A stretch of DNA of 64,000 bases, taken from assembly GCF_018100925.1 (NCBI RefSeq), contig NZ_JAGJEH010000007.1:124001-188000 (forward strand). The letters run 5' to 3'. This document shows, piece after piece, positions 17,901 to 27,783 of the stretch. Position numbers and translations under genes: made by a program. Source of the stretch: Pseudoalteromonas luteoviolacea (lineage in GTDB: Bacteria > Pseudomonadota > Gammaproteobacteria > Enterobacterales > Alteromonadaceae). Each line of letters starts with the position of its first letter. Positions within the stretch are counted from its first letter, which is position 1. The notes under the pieces were generated by a model. The model had not been told where the DNA came from. It did not search any database and worked only from the letters and a program-made list of their open reading frames with translations.

Positions 17901-20753
17901 ATGATACAAAGAGCAATTCAACTCTTACTCCTGTCGTCCTGGGCCGTGCTTTTAATAAGCACGAATCAGGCCTACGCAAACAACTGCAATTCAGCGCCGC
18001 AAAGTTACTTAAATAGCAACGGCGAGCTGGTTCTATACAGCAATTCATTTTGGAATACACAAAGTCTAGGTCGTTATAGTGCGAGTGTGAATAACATTAC
18101 CGCAAACATGCCTCTGGATTTAAAAAGCAATACCAGCATGACAGATAAACAGCGAGCACAACAATTGCGCTGGGCTGTAAATGTGGCCAATAACATTACA
18201 CCAAGCCCGGTACGTACCAAACTTGTCGTCGCATCTTGTCACTATGATTTTAGTGATGAACACACCGCACACCCAGATGCACCTGAAGATAAAATTCACA
18301 ATGCATTTCTGCCAAAGCTGTTTATTGCGCAAAATAATATCACCATTGAAGGCAGCTCAGCTCAATCAAAACCTCGCTTGTATTATTCAGGGGCAGGCGC
18401 TGACGGGCTGCACCACGGGCGGGTGCTGCTGATGGTTCAAAGTAACAAACAGGGCATCACGATTAAAAACTTAGAGTTTGAGGGCGACCATAACTGGGAC
18501 AATATAAAAACGCCTAAATTCACATTGCATGAGAACAACAGCCAGCTCTACTTCAATGGCCGAGATCGCCGCCTATGGTCAGGTATGATCATGGTTGGGC
18601 TTACGGGTGGCAGCAATGACGTCACCATCGACAATGTGATTGTCACCAAACCTGCACGAGCAGGCATTGCCATCGTAGGTGGAGCAACGGTACAAAACTC
18701 CATTATTAAAGGCGTCGTGCCGATGGCTAATAAAGACAATATGTTGGCTGATCTTGTTGATGCTTCGAAAGCCTTATCTACGTACCTAGATATTGGCTCT
18801 GCGGGTATGGGATTTCACTCTGGCATTGCACAACAATTCTCATATGGCCCTACCAATGTCTACAACAATACTATTCAAAACTTTGTCGAAGGCGTAAATG
18901 GTAACGGCTCAGAGTGGGTTATCACCGATAACGTGATCAAAGAAATTGCTGATCACGCAATTTATATTTTAAGCGCCATGAAGCCCTCCATTATTGAGCG
19001 CAATCACATAGAAATGATTTTAAGCGCTGCAATTAAGCTCGGTGGTTCGACGTGTAAAGACCCGGCTTCACAGTGCAGATTGCCAACAGATCCGCTCGAT
19101 GAACAAACCCGCGCCGGGGCTTACAAAACACGGATCCAAAACAACACCTTCCGACTCATACCAAGAACATCCATATTATTGTCGGGCACTTTTAACACCA
19201 TCGCTAACAATACCATAGTTCCTTACAACCCAGCTGATGACAAAAGCACAGGGGATTACTATAACCCTCAAAAAGATCCAGCAAATATCTATCCAGACTT
19301 CTCTTTCTCGACATCTGGCGGGCAAACGCGAAAAGATAGTCAAAGACAAGATTATTGGAGCAACCATGTTGCCTATAACAATGTTGCCTACAACACCAAA
19401 GGTCATGAAGAACTGTCAATTTTTTTCAGTCAAAGGATGTCGACTCGAGACCGAAGCATTGGCATGAATATGGTCAAAGGTGCTGGGCAAAAGGTGTATT
19501 TCCACGCGCGTAAAGACTCTCGCTACGCGCCGCTGATTTCAGTCTCTGGCGGTACCAAGCTATTTGCTGGTGGCAAAAGCGATTGTAGAGATTGTGTAGG
19601 TAACCCTGTTGCAAGCGGGTATCGCAGTAATTTAGAGCCAATATGGGCCAAAGCTGTGACGATGGAAAACTCAAGTGGCAACCGTGTTCCACATTTGCTC
19701 GTACAACTAGATAGCACACAAAACGATATCTTTTTAGTTGGTGAGTCAGGTATTCATGAAAAGGTCAATGCCAATGGGCAAGTATTAAACATCAAGGAAG
19801 TCGCTGATTTGGATGGAGATGGACTGGATGAGATTTATTTCCAAGAAAACAACAGTAACTTATATGGTGCCAAACTATTTAATAGCCGTAATGATGTTCA
19901 AAACAGGCAGTTGAGCGATATAGCAAACACACGTTGGACGTTCCACAACGCCAACTCAGCGAGCTTAATTGCAAGCAAAGCTGTGTCATTTAATCGAGCA
20001 GGGCCAGACCAGCTTGTGACCAGCTGGACAGGAAATGGGGCAATATTGGGCTCTACTTTTAATGGCGCGGGTCACCCCATTGCGAGCAATGCGATTTACA
20101 CTGGTTCAATCAATAACCCTGTAAAGATGCTGCAAGCTGCTGATTTATCTAATGCAGGTGAAACATTTGGGGCGAATCAGGAGCTCTACGCCGCTTTCAA
20201 CGATAAAAAAATTGTTGGCGTATATTGGGATGCAAATACATCGAGTTGGAAAAACCAAACGGTTTACGCAGGCACGCAGAGGCTATCGCTGATGGAGGCT
20301 GGTCGCCTAAGAAGTACAGATCAAAAACAGCGCATGTATCAGCGCTTTTACAGCAACACGATTTACGAAAGTAAACCTGCCGCCTCAGGACAGCTACCGG
20401 CATTTGGCACTGGCAGCTATTTCTACACAGGGTCGTCAACGAGTGACATGTTAGTGGCAGCTGATTTAAACCATGACGGTAAGCAAGAAATGATCAATCA
20501 CTTTACTCAGCTCAATAACAAAATCTATTATGGTGGCGAACAAAACGGTTCATTAAACAGCACTATCGGCACTTTATATGACGGATTTACATCACCTAGG
20601 TTGATCACCCCTTACACAGGCACAGACAACCGAGAACGTGTCGTTACACTGTTCAACCGTGCATGGGCTATCTACCTATCTGAAGGGCTGCGCAGTACTG
20701 GCCACAATTACGTGAACTATGTTTACACCAAGGTATTGGCAAATACTCAGTAA
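17901..20753 (+). CDS. Secreted beta-helix protein with FG-GAP-like C-terminal part
   Basis: 950 residues with a Sec signal peptide (about 1-26, cleavage after A-Y-A). Residues about 100-470 have the repeated short hydrophobic strands and Asn ladders of right-handed parallel beta-helix (PbH1) proteins, a fold typical of polysaccharide lyases and glycan-binding proteins. The C-terminal half has repeats with D-x-D-x-D-G-x-x-E (A-D-L-D-G-D-G-L-D-E and A-D-L-N-H-D-G-K-Q-E), as in FG-GAP/VCBS calcium-binding blades. No catalytic site is evident. It starts 178 bases after the YcaO gene on the same strand, past a hairpin; a link to the TOMM system is possible but unsupported. Confidence 0.85.
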   Translation: MIQRAIQLLLLSSWAVLLISTNQAYANNCNSAPQSYLNSNGELVLYSNSFWNTQSLGRYSASVNNITANMPLDLKSNTSMTDKQRAQQLRWAVNVANNITPSPVRTKLVVASCHYDFSDEHTAHPDAPEDKIHNAFLPKLFIAQNNITIEGSSAQSKPRLYYSGAGADGLHHGRVLLMVQSNKQGITIKNLEFEGDHNWDNIKTPKFTLHENNSQLYFNGRDRRLWSGMIMVGLTGGSNDVTIDNVIVTKPARAGIAIVGGATVQNSIIKGVVPMANKDNMLADLVDASKALSTYLDIGSAGMGFHSGIAQQFSYGPTNVYNNTIQNFVEGVNGNGSEWVITDNVIKEIADHAIYILSAMKPSIIERNHIEMILSAAIKLGGSTCKDPASQCRLPTDPLDEQTRAGAYKTRIQNNTFRLIPRTSILLSGTFNTIANNTIVPYNPADDKSTGDYYNPQKDPANIYPDFSFSTSGGQTRKDSQRQDYWSNHVAYNNVAYNTKGHEELSIFFSQRMSTRDRSIGMNMVKGAGQKVYFHARKDSRYAPLISVSGGTKLFAGGKSDCRDCVGNPVASGYRSNLEPIWAKAVTMENSSGNRVPHLLVQLDSTQNDIFLVGESGIHEKVNANGQVLNIKEVADLDGDGLDEIYFQENNSNLYGAKLFNSRNDVQNRQLSDIANTRWTFHNANSASLIASKAVSFNRAGPDQLVTSWTGNGAILGSTFNGAGHPIASNAIYTGSINNPVKMLQAADLSNAGETFGANQELYAAFNDKKIVGVYWDANTSSWKNQTVYAGTQRLSLMEAGRLRSTDQKQRMYQRFYSNTIYESKPAASGQLPAFGTGSYFYTGSSTSDMLVAADLNHDGKQEMINHFTQLNNKIYYGGEQNGSLNSTIGTLYDGFTSPRLITPYTGTDNRERVVTLFNRAWAIYLSEGLRSTGHNYVNYVYTKVLANTQ

Positions 20754-21128
20754 AACTAGCGTTCAAGCAACACTTGTGCACACCTTGCACATTGTTGCTT
20801 GAATGAATTGGTATTTAAAACCATATCCAGTGGACCTTAATAGTCCACTTCTCATACTCCTCAACCAAAAACATGTACCGAACTTTTGTTTTCAAAACAC
20901 AAATCACAGTGCGCTAATTCCAGCGCTGGTGAACAACGCTTTTATGCCACTAAATAAACAAAACAACTAGATAAAATACACTAACTCCATCATTTATCAC
21001 TAAATGGCATACGCCTTGCTTACTAAAAAATGCTTGCACCATAGTAACTTCATACTAGCAAGCCTATCTCTATGCCATGAAAGGCAGATTTCAAAATATT
21101 AAAACGTATCTTTAAGGAGCAAAGAAAT
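20754..21128. other. Intergenic region with a long hairpin
   Basis: 375 bases without a credible gene. At 20762-20803 an 11-bp perfect inverted repeat TTCAAGCAACA/TGTTGCTTGAA encloses a smaller TGTGCA/TGCACA dyad and probably ends the beta-helix transcript. AAGGAGC just before 21129 serves the next gene. Confidence 0.6.
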
Positions 21129-21884
21129 ATGAAAAACATCATCTCAGCGACGCTCATTGTCGCATCAACCTACTGTGCAACCGGCTTTGCACAATCCCAT
21201 GCAATAGATGTAGATAAAATGCTTGAGCAAACCTTTGAACTCATTCAAAACAATGAAAATCAAGCAGCACTAAGTAATCTAAACTGGCTTGCCAAACATG
21301 GAACGGCGCATGACCCAAGATTTCACAATACCTTTTTAGATGTTGTACAACATCTTTGGCTCAATTTTGCATACAGTTATACCCCAGCTTGGAAGTCGTA
21401 TGACAAGGTATACAGAAGCGCTAAACAAGCGTTGATAGCAGCCCCGCAAAACTGCTCGGCCTTTGATATTGCCTTAAGCTTTGGCAACCTACCGCATAAC
21501 GCCACAGATCACATTACACACTTGGAAAATACAGAGCAGCAATTTCCTGCTACGTGGCAGCGTTGTTGGACGGCACAAGCCTCTAGTAAAGCCATTGGAT
21601 TCATCTCAGAGCCACTTATAACAGCTTATGTGGGTGATTTATCTGACCACTTTAAAATCCATATTGTCGATCAATTAAACGCGGTTTACCGCGATTGCGA
21701 CGATCTACCGACTGAGACTTTGGTATGGGAATGCAGAGACGCATATAAGCTTCAGCTAACCAGCGCTTCGGCGATGTATCGCGAAGCGGCAATGATCCTG
21801 CATGATGATGTTTCTGAAGCGGGCCAAATTGGCGGCCACACCATTTCGCTTATGCTCCAATGGCAAGCACATGACAATCGTTAA
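21129..21884 (+). CDS. Exported protein of unknown function
   Basis: 251 residues with a Sec signal peptide (K-N-I-I-S-A-T-L..., cleavage near F-A-Q at about 21). The mature part is mostly helical with four scattered Cys (two in the region 170-200) and no family I recognise. A strong AAGGAGC site precedes the ATG and a terminator follows, so it is a monocistronic, probably well-translated periplasmic or secreted protein. Confidence 0.75.
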   Translation: MKNIISATLIVASTYCATGFAQSHAIDVDKMLEQTFELIQNNENQAALSNLNWLAKHGTAHDPRFHNTFLDVVQHLWLNFAYSYTPAWKSYDKVYRSAKQALIAAPQNCSAFDIALSFGNLPHNATDHITHLENTEQQFPATWQRCWTAQASSKAIGFISEPLITAYVGDLSDHFKIHIVDQLNAVYRDCDDLPTETLVWECRDAYKLQLTSASAMYREAAMILHDDVSEAGQIGGHTISLMLQWQAHDNR

Positions 21885-21908
21885 CCGGCCCACAAACCAC
21901 TAAGAATA

Positions 21909-21932
21909 AACGCTGCATTTGCAGCGTTTTTT
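21909..21932 (+). terminator. Rho-independent terminator
   Basis: Stem AACGCTGC/GCAGCGTT with an ATTT loop and a following T-run. Confidence 0.9.
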
Positions 21933-22067
21933 GACTATACGGCAAATATTTACGTATCAAAACGGCAATCAGCTGCCCACTTCACCGACAAATTCACTTT
22001 CAGACCCTGCTCTCAAACAACTTGGCGCACCTCCTTAGCAAATAAGTCGTCGCTGCTGACAAATGTC

Positions 22068-23321
22068 TCAACGGCTAAAATGAGCGAACTGCCTCACTAG
22101 CACAAAGCATGCAACAGCCACAATACCTATGCCACCGAGCACCAGCAGTACCATGTCATAGCTTTGCGTTATCATCCATATCCAAGCAGCTATAGCTGGT
22201 GCTCCCGCTTTAATAAACTGAATAGGCATACTCATCGCGCCATTAATTGCGCCATATGCTTCCTTCGTTAACAGCTCTGGAATTGCAATGCCTTTAACAA
22301 TCGTCATCATTCCGGTAGCTGCACCAAATAGGGTAATAAGGGGTATTAACAGCCATACTTGACTAGGTAAATACACCATACCAACAAACGTTATAGGGAG
22401 CGCCGACGTCGTCAGTACACCAAGTTGCAATGCCGATACTTTCGCCCCTGCAAATTTCAAGGCGACCCTGCCTAACACTTGAGCAGGCCCCAAAACAGCT
22501 AAAATAAGCACCACTTGCTGAGGAGAAAGTGCGCTTTCAACTAATATGGGGTAGAGGTGAAATTTAAATGTGCTCGCCCCCGCGGCAAACAATGAAAAAC
22601 AAAGCAGTAAGGCCCAAAAAATCGGTTGCTTTAAAGCCCATGCAACATTGATATTGCGACTATCAGCTTGTGCTACCACCTTGGTGTCTTTGGTTTTTAT
22701 GATTCCTCTGGGTAATAAGCCATAGCAAATTGAACAGACAAACATATTTACGGCACCCAAAACCACAAAGGTTATACGCCAGCTAAAGTGTATTATTAGC
22801 AATTCTATAAACGGGATAAAAACAGTGCTGGCGAAACCTCCCCACAAAGTTAATGTGACAATTTTACCTTTGGCTTCCTCGTGCTGATGGTTAGCATTAA
22901 TAACTGCGAAAGCCGCTTCATATAAGGTTGTGGCCTGAACGATACCAATTGCAGCAAATACTCCATAGAGAAGCGATAAAGAATTGATCTGAGAACCTGC
23001 TATTAGTAAAACCCCCGCGACGATTGAGCCTATCACCATTACATTTCGACCGTACCCATTGTCAATGAGCTTGCCTACCGGAATTGCCGCAAATGAAGAA
23101 AATAGCAAACTGATAGACAGCGCCCCATATGTCTCCGATTTCGCCCAGTTAAACTCACTGAGCATAGCTTGGGCTAGCTGTGGAAAGCTGTAATAAAGCG
23201 TCCCCCAAGAGCAGATCTGGGCAAAGCCCAGAAGTGCAATTGGAAAGCTATCTGCTGACTTTTTGAGAGCCCACGGCTCCCCCTGAGACAAGCCATATAT
23301 CTTCGCTTTTAAGGCATTCAT
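22068..23321 (-). CDS. MFS transporter beside a flavoprotein
   Basis: 417 residues with about 12 membrane helices and an MFS loop-2/3 pattern (G-K-L-I-D-N-G-Y-G-R). It follows the flavoprotein gene after 12 bases, so the two form an operon. MFS-plus-flavoprotein pairs of this sort occur in arsenic and other metalloid resistance clusters; that role is inferred from the neighbour's Cys-rich tail, and no arsR, arsC or arsM gene is visible nearby. A generic drug or metabolite exporter is equally allowed by the sequence. Confidence 0.85.
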   Translation of the reverse strand: MNALKAKIYGLSQGEPWALKKSADSFPIALLGFAQICSWGTLYYSFPQLAQAMLSEFNWAKSETYGALSISLLFSSFAAIPVGKLIDNGYGRNVMVIGSIVAGVLLIAGSQINSLSLLYGVFAAIGIVQATTLYEAAFAVINANHQHEEAKGKIVTLTLWGGFASTVFIPFIELLIIHFSWRITFVVLGAVNMFVCSICYGLLPRGIIKTKDTKVVAQADSRNINVAWALKQPIFWALLLCFSLFAAGASTFKFHLYPILVESALSPQQVVLILAVLGPAQVLGRVALKFAGAKVSALQLGVLTTSALPITFVGMVYLPSQVWLLIPLITLFGAATGMMTIVKGIAIPELLTKEAYGAINGAMSMPIQFIKAGAPAIAAWIWMITQSYDMVLLVLGGIGIVAVACFVLVRQFAHFSR

Positions 23322-23333
23322 ATTTGGTCCCGC

Positions 23334-24650
23334 TCAGCCACAACATGATGCTTCATTAGAGATGGTGTTTGAGTGGCAACAATCTAACTCGTTGCTTTCA
23401 CTGCTACACACACCCGTTTTTGGTAGCACCAGCTCTACTCGCGTCGCGGCTTCTTCATCGCCAGCCAACTTTGCCGCAATGGACCTAACTTGCTCATAAC
23501 CTGTCAACATAAGGAATGTGGGCGCACGACCATACGCTTTCATACCGACGATAAAAAAGTGCTTATCTGGGTGCGCAAGCTCTCTATATCCATGCGGAGG
23601 AACTGTGCCACAAGAATGTAGATTAGGATCGATCAATGGCGCCAATGCAGCTGGCGCTTCCACAATGCTATCTAAATCAAGGCGTAACTCTCGCAGTATG
23701 CTTAAATCTGGTCTGAATCCTGCTGCGACTACGATGCGATCAACTTCAATAAATTGAACTTGTCCTGCAACAGTCGCAGATATGGCAAGTCCACTTGATG
23801 TGTGAGTTATTTTTTCAATAGCAAATGGCGCGAGTAAATCAAGCTGGCCATTATCCACCGCACTTTTGGCTGCGGAGCCTAACTCTTGGCGAGCTGGTAG
23901 TTCATCATTTATTCCTCCACCAAGCAATTTTTCTAAATGGTTGGTCCGTAAGCCCCAAACAGCTTGTGTTTCAGGGTATCGCTTTTGCAGTTTTAGTAAC
24001 TCTAATATGATGTTAATGGCGGAATGGCCACCACCTAACACCAATACACGTTTACCTGCATAGTCAACTTTGTTCCGTCCAACGACATCGGGCAAGCCAT
24101 ACCAAATTGCATCTTTGTTAATGATTTCACCAGGCACTGGTAAGCCATCCAATCCAATTGGATTTGGGTTACTCCATGTCCCTGAGGCATCAATCACAGC
24201 TTGAGTAAGTATGACTTCTGTTGTTCCATCACTATGTTTAATATGAACTGTGAACAAAGCCTGATCACGCTCTTTTGAGAAGGATTTGGCATGAGTGTGT
24301 TTTGAAACTGCAATCACTTCGGTTTGAAGTTTGATAGCGCTCGCAAGTTCCGGTGTAGACGCAGCCGGTTGGAGATATTGCTCAACAATATCATGACCAG
24401 TTGGCAAACCCTCGGGATCCGGTGCTTGCCAACCATTGTTTTCTAATATCACTCGAAGCTGTTGATCTATTACATATTTCCAAGGGCTAAATACACGAAT
24501 ATGTCCCCACTGCGATATGGCGGAGCCCACTGCACAGCCTTTTTCAATCACAATTGGCTGTATATTACGAGCAAGCAGGTGGGCGGCCGCACTTAGGCCT
24601 ACAGGCCCTGCTCCAATAACGACTGCGGAGCTAATTTCATTTTGATTCAT
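23334..24650 (-). CDS. FAD/NAD(P)-dependent oxidoreductase with Cys-rich tail
   Basis: 438 residues. N-terminal FAD-binding G-A-G-P-V-G-L-S-A (from residue 13), a second Rossmann motif V-L-G-G-G-H-S-A-I-N (about 207-216) for NAD(P)H, and A-A-G-F-R-P-D near 320, together the fold of flavin monooxygenases/thioredoxin-reductase-like enzymes. The last 25 residues carry single and paired Cys (V-C-S-S, D-C-C-H, S-C-C-G), a likely soft-metal or metalloid ligand set. Co-transcribed with the MFS gene. It resembles flavoproteins found in ars operons, but the substrate is uncertain. Confidence 0.85.
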   Translation of the reverse strand: MNQNEISSAVVIGAGPVGLSAAAHLLARNIQPIVIEKGCAVGSAISQWGHIRVFSPWKYVIDQQLRVILENNGWQAPDPEGLPTGHDIVEQYLQPAASTPELASAIKLQTEVIAVSKHTHAKSFSKERDQALFTVHIKHSDGTTEVILTQAVIDASGTWSNPNPIGLDGLPVPGEIINKDAIWYGLPDVVGRNKVDYAGKRVLVLGGGHSAINIILELLKLQKRYPETQAVWGLRTNHLEKLLGGGINDELPARQELGSAAKSAVDNGQLDLLAPFAIEKITHTSSGLAISATVAGQVQFIEVDRIVVAAGFRPDLSILRELRLDLDSIVEAPAALAPLIDPNLHSCGTVPPHGYRELAHPDKHFFIVGMKAYGRAPTFLMLTGYEQVRSIAAKLAGDEEAATRVELVLPKTGVCSSESNELDCCHSNTISNEASCCG

Positions 24651-24958
24651 TGTAAACTCATCTTTAAGGCTAATTTACCTATAAGACGGTTGTTTTTTTC
24701 GAAAGACGAAACCGTGCAAGACTATATTTAGTAGTCTGCTGCGCATGAATTAGATATTGTGGTAAGACGGTTGCCAACCGTTGAAATCAAACTCCAGATG
24801 TAATATCTGCAAGCCCCACTGTTCAGCATACACTTAAATACTATGCCGAACAGCCTTATACGGCCCATGACAAAACGAGCCAAATAATAGATTTGTTCAT
24901 TCTCAATATATTGATATCATTATTTTAAACTGGAAGACCTACTACATATGGAGCAACA
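24651..24958. promoter_or_regulatory. Divergent control region with repeats and dyads
   Basis: 308 bases between the flavoprotein gene and an exported-protein gene. The 11-mer TAAGACGGTTG occurs twice (24682-24692 and 24763-24773). The second copy runs into a perfect 13-bp palindrome CGGTTGCCAACCG (24768-24780). A further inverted repeat TGTTCAGCATA/TATGCCGAACA (24820-24852, one mismatch) lies beyond. These are candidate operator sites; the regulator is unknown. Confidence 0.45.
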
Positions 24959-26695
24959 ATGAAAAAATCTCTTCTCGCGCTCGTCACAGGTACCGCCATT
25001 GCGTCCGGCGGCTACTTTATTGCACAACAAGGCGCCAATAATAATAACTTTGCACATTTAGACAACGTGCCTGCCGATACGCTTTTTTTGTGGTCACAAT
25101 TAAACAGTTTTCCTTATCTACAATATTTGGACGTCTTGCCAGATACATTAAAAAATGTTGATGATATCAATAATTTTGTTGCAGCGATGCAAGGCCAAGA
25201 GGTTGATTCAAACACTCAATTCTTACTAAATATATTGGATAAATATGCTAATAGCTTAAAATCATCCAAACAATTCACCAGCACTTGGGGGGTCAATAGC
25301 GACTTTCAAGCGCTTGCTTATTCGATCGGTTTACTGCCTGTCCTTCGCGCTGAATTGGGTGACCCTCAAGTGTTTAAAAACACAGTTATCAACGCAGCGA
25401 AAGAAGCAAATATTCAATATGAAGATACCAATATAGAAGGTATTCCAGTCACCAAATTCCTGATAGAACAAGAAGGTAATAAGATCTTTGATTTATTGGT
25501 CGCTATTGACGGTAAATGGGTGACGGTTACCTTTGATACCCCAATCAACGATCAGAACGATCTTAAAATTGCGCTCGGTATTACAGCCCCAACAACACCA
25601 CTAAGTAGCACAGATAAGGTGCAGCGTTACATCCAAGACCACCAGCTCGACGGACATGCACTTGCGTATCTTGATACAAGGCTTTTAGCGGATATGCTTA
25701 CTGCCAAAGATCCACAAAGTAAGTCGACACAAATGCTGGATAAGATACTGGCGCTCACAGACAGCGAAAATGCATTAGACAGTGTGAGAAACCCAAACTG
25801 CCAGCAGGACTTCTCTGACATTGCGAACAAGTGGCCAGCCATCATTACGGGTACTCAAGCGTATCAATTTTCAAATAACTACGGTGACATAACAGTATCA
25901 AGCGTAATTGCATCTACTGATACCAAAGTTTTAAATGCCCTGAAAAATATACGCGGCTTTTTACCACAGCATACTCAAAGTGACAGCGACGCCATGCTTG
26001 CACTGGGTATTGGATTCAACGCGAGTCAGCTCTCGCCTTCAGTCAATACTATCTGGGCAGCTTTTGCCAGCGCACAATTTAACTGCGAACCACTCGCACA
26101 ATTACAAGCACAAAGTAAAGATGCCAACCCGGCACCATTAGCGATGGCAACAAGTATGCTTGGCACACTAAAAGGTGTAAGTCTCACGGTATTTGATGCA
26201 AACATCGCAGACTTAGTTAGAGTAGACAATACAGATTTGAGTTCCGTTGATATGTTACTCACTGTATCTGCTGACGACATGTTAGCATTATTTAATATGG
26301 CAAAGAGCTTCGCTCCAGACTTGGCGGGATTGACACTACCTGCCGATGGAAGTGCCATTGAAGTCAACCAATATTTACCTCCAGACTACCAATCTACAGC
26401 ACCGCTATACTTAGCATTAAAAGGGCAGCATCTGACTCTATACATAGGTAAAACAGCGCAGCAAACTGCGGATGCGTTGAGCACGCAAACCGTGACGGCT
26501 AATGGAATGGTGAACTTCGCTGTCAATACGGACAAGATCATGCCTATGCTACTCCAAGCAGCAGAGCTCTCTGGTGAACCTATTACTGATGATATGGCTG
26601 AGTTACTGAGAGAAAGTGGCAAAGTGCACTTCTCATTAGACACCACAGATAAAGGTATTGTTGCTGATATTACAATCAAAGTTGAAAATCAGTAA
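24959..26695 (+). CDS. Exported protein of unknown function (DUF3352-like appearance)
   Basis: 578 residues with an N-terminal signal or anchor (K-K-S-L-L-A-L-V-T-G-T-A-I-A-S-G-G-Y). The body alternates hydrophobic strands and acidic helices, contains two Cys, and has the V-P-A-D-T-L-F-L-W start typical of periplasmic DUF3352-like proteins in Alteromonadales. The ATG follows a GGAGCAAC ribosome-binding site. A strong terminator follows. Function is unknown. Confidence 0.75.
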   Translation: MKKSLLALVTGTAIASGGYFIAQQGANNNNFAHLDNVPADTLFLWSQLNSFPYLQYLDVLPDTLKNVDDINNFVAAMQGQEVDSNTQFLLNILDKYANSLKSSKQFTSTWGVNSDFQALAYSIGLLPVLRAELGDPQVFKNTVINAAKEANIQYEDTNIEGIPVTKFLIEQEGNKIFDLLVAIDGKWVTVTFDTPINDQNDLKIALGITAPTTPLSSTDKVQRYIQDHQLDGHALAYLDTRLLADMLTAKDPQSKSTQMLDKILALTDSENALDSVRNPNCQQDFSDIANKWPAIITGTQAYQFSNNYGDITVSSVIASTDTKVLNALKNIRGFLPQHTQSDSDAMLALGIGFNASQLSPSVNTIWAAFASAQFNCEPLAQLQAQSKDANPAPLAMATSMLGTLKGVSLTVFDANIADLVRVDNTDLSSVDMLLTVSADDMLALFNMAKSFAPDLAGLTLPADGSAIEVNQYLPPDYQSTAPLYLALKGQHLTLYIGKTAQQTADALSTQTVTANGMVNFAVNTDKIMPMLLQAAELSGEPITDDMAELLRESGKVHFSLDTTDKGIVADITIKVENQ

Positions 26696-26701
26696 AACAA
26701 C

Positions 26702-26732
26702 AAGGCCGAAATAGCATTGCTATTTTGGCCTT
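26702..26732. terminator. Bidirectional terminator
   Basis: A long near-perfect stem, AAGGCC-G-AAATAGCA paired with TGCTATTT-T-GGCCTT, sits between converging genes. Confidence 0.85.
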
Positions 26733-26768
26733 ACATTTCACTAACTAACGAAAAGCACGCAGTTCAAA

Positions 26769-27608
26769 TTATTTAAGCCCTTTCACTAACGGCATACCAT
26801 TGGTTCCCACTGGGATATATACCGTAGTGTGGTTTGGTGATTCAGCCATTTTAAGCTGTGCATTAATCGCTTCATGCTGGAGGTAATTTTCGGTCAGTGT
26901 CGAGTTTATGATTTTTTGCGCCTCGGCAATCCCTTTCGCTTCTTCGATACGGATCTCCGCATCTTTTTTTGCTATCTGTTTTTGAGTTTCTTTTTCAGAT
27001 AGCAATTGCTGCGCAGCCAATTTTTTCTCCACAGCTTTAGCGACAATATCTGGGTAATTAATATTGCCAACCACGATGTTTTTTACTTCAAATGGAGTGG
27101 CATTTAAGTATGTTTGCAATTTAACGGTGACCTCTTTGGCGATGTCATCACGACGCGCTTTTAATTCACCACTATCAAATTTTTGCACGGCATTTCGCAC
27201 ATAGGTTCTAAATGTCTCTCTCACAAAGCGTGCATACCAGTGCTCACCACCATAATTTTCAACAACGGCCTTCACTGTTCCTGCGCGAATAGATACCACC
27301 GCATGAAAGTCAAAGATAATATTTAAATCATCATTGGCAAGTATTTTGAAGTTTTCCGTATAGGTATTGGGTCGCATGTCAATGTTAATGACTTCATTGC
27401 GCAGTAGCGACATACCAAAATTACTGGGCCCTTGAAGAGTGCCTTGATAACCACCAGAACCGAATATTCTCGGCTTTTCATAAACATACCCTTCGAAGCC
27501 TGCTGGCGTACTCGGGTTGCTACACGACCCTAATCCAAAAATAGAAAACACAATCACGGCAACAAAACTAAATATTGTGCCAATGGGCAAAGACTTTTTC
27601 GCAAACAT
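26769..27608 (-). CDS. Band-7/SPFH (prohibitin-like) lipoprotein
   Basis: 279 residues. An N-terminal hydrophobic segment ends in G-L-G-S-C-S, a plausible lipobox at about residue 28. The SPFH domain follows (about 35-200), with N-Y-G-G-E-H-W-Y-A-R-F-V-R and an I-V-V-G-N-I-N-Y-P-D strand, then a charged Ala/Glu/Lys-rich coiled coil (about 200-250; K-K-L-A-A-Q-Q to A-E-A-Q-K-I) as in stomatin/prohibitin proteins. It likely oligomerises at the membrane; its partners are not apparent from neighbours. Confidence 0.88.
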   Translation of the reverse strand: MFAKKSLPIGTIFSFVAVIVFSIFGLGSCSNPSTPAGFEGYVYEKPRIFGSGGYQGTLQGPSNFGMSLLRNEVINIDMRPNTYTENFKILANDDLNIIFDFHAVVSIRAGTVKAVVENYGGEHWYARFVRETFRTYVRNAVQKFDSGELKARRDDIAKEVTVKLQTYLNATPFEVKNIVVGNINYPDIVAKAVEKKLAAQQLLSEKETQKQIAKKDAEIRIEEAKGIAEAQKIINSTLTENYLQHEAINAQLKMAESPNHTTVYIPVGTNGMPLVKGLK

Positions 27609-27783
27609 AATGAACTTTATTTATCTATAAACGCCCTATATTACTGGCTAGACTCTAGAAAATAAATTGATAAAAACGCCTAACAACTTATTGGTTACAA
27701 GCAACCGTTAAATTCAGTTACACTAGGTTGGACATAGGTTTATCCAAACCGACGATTTTTAGAGCAACGGGCTGGGAAATACA

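Noticed and set aside
17697..17921. 74-codon minus-strand ORF overlapping the end of the YcaO gene, considered as a short precursor
   Set aside because: It overlaps the YcaO gene end and the start of the next gene, runs opposite to the cluster, and shows no leader/core pattern.
22068..24650. Complete ars operon
   Set aside because: No arsR, arsC, arsB or arsM gene is present in the window; only the transporter/flavoprotein pair can be supported.
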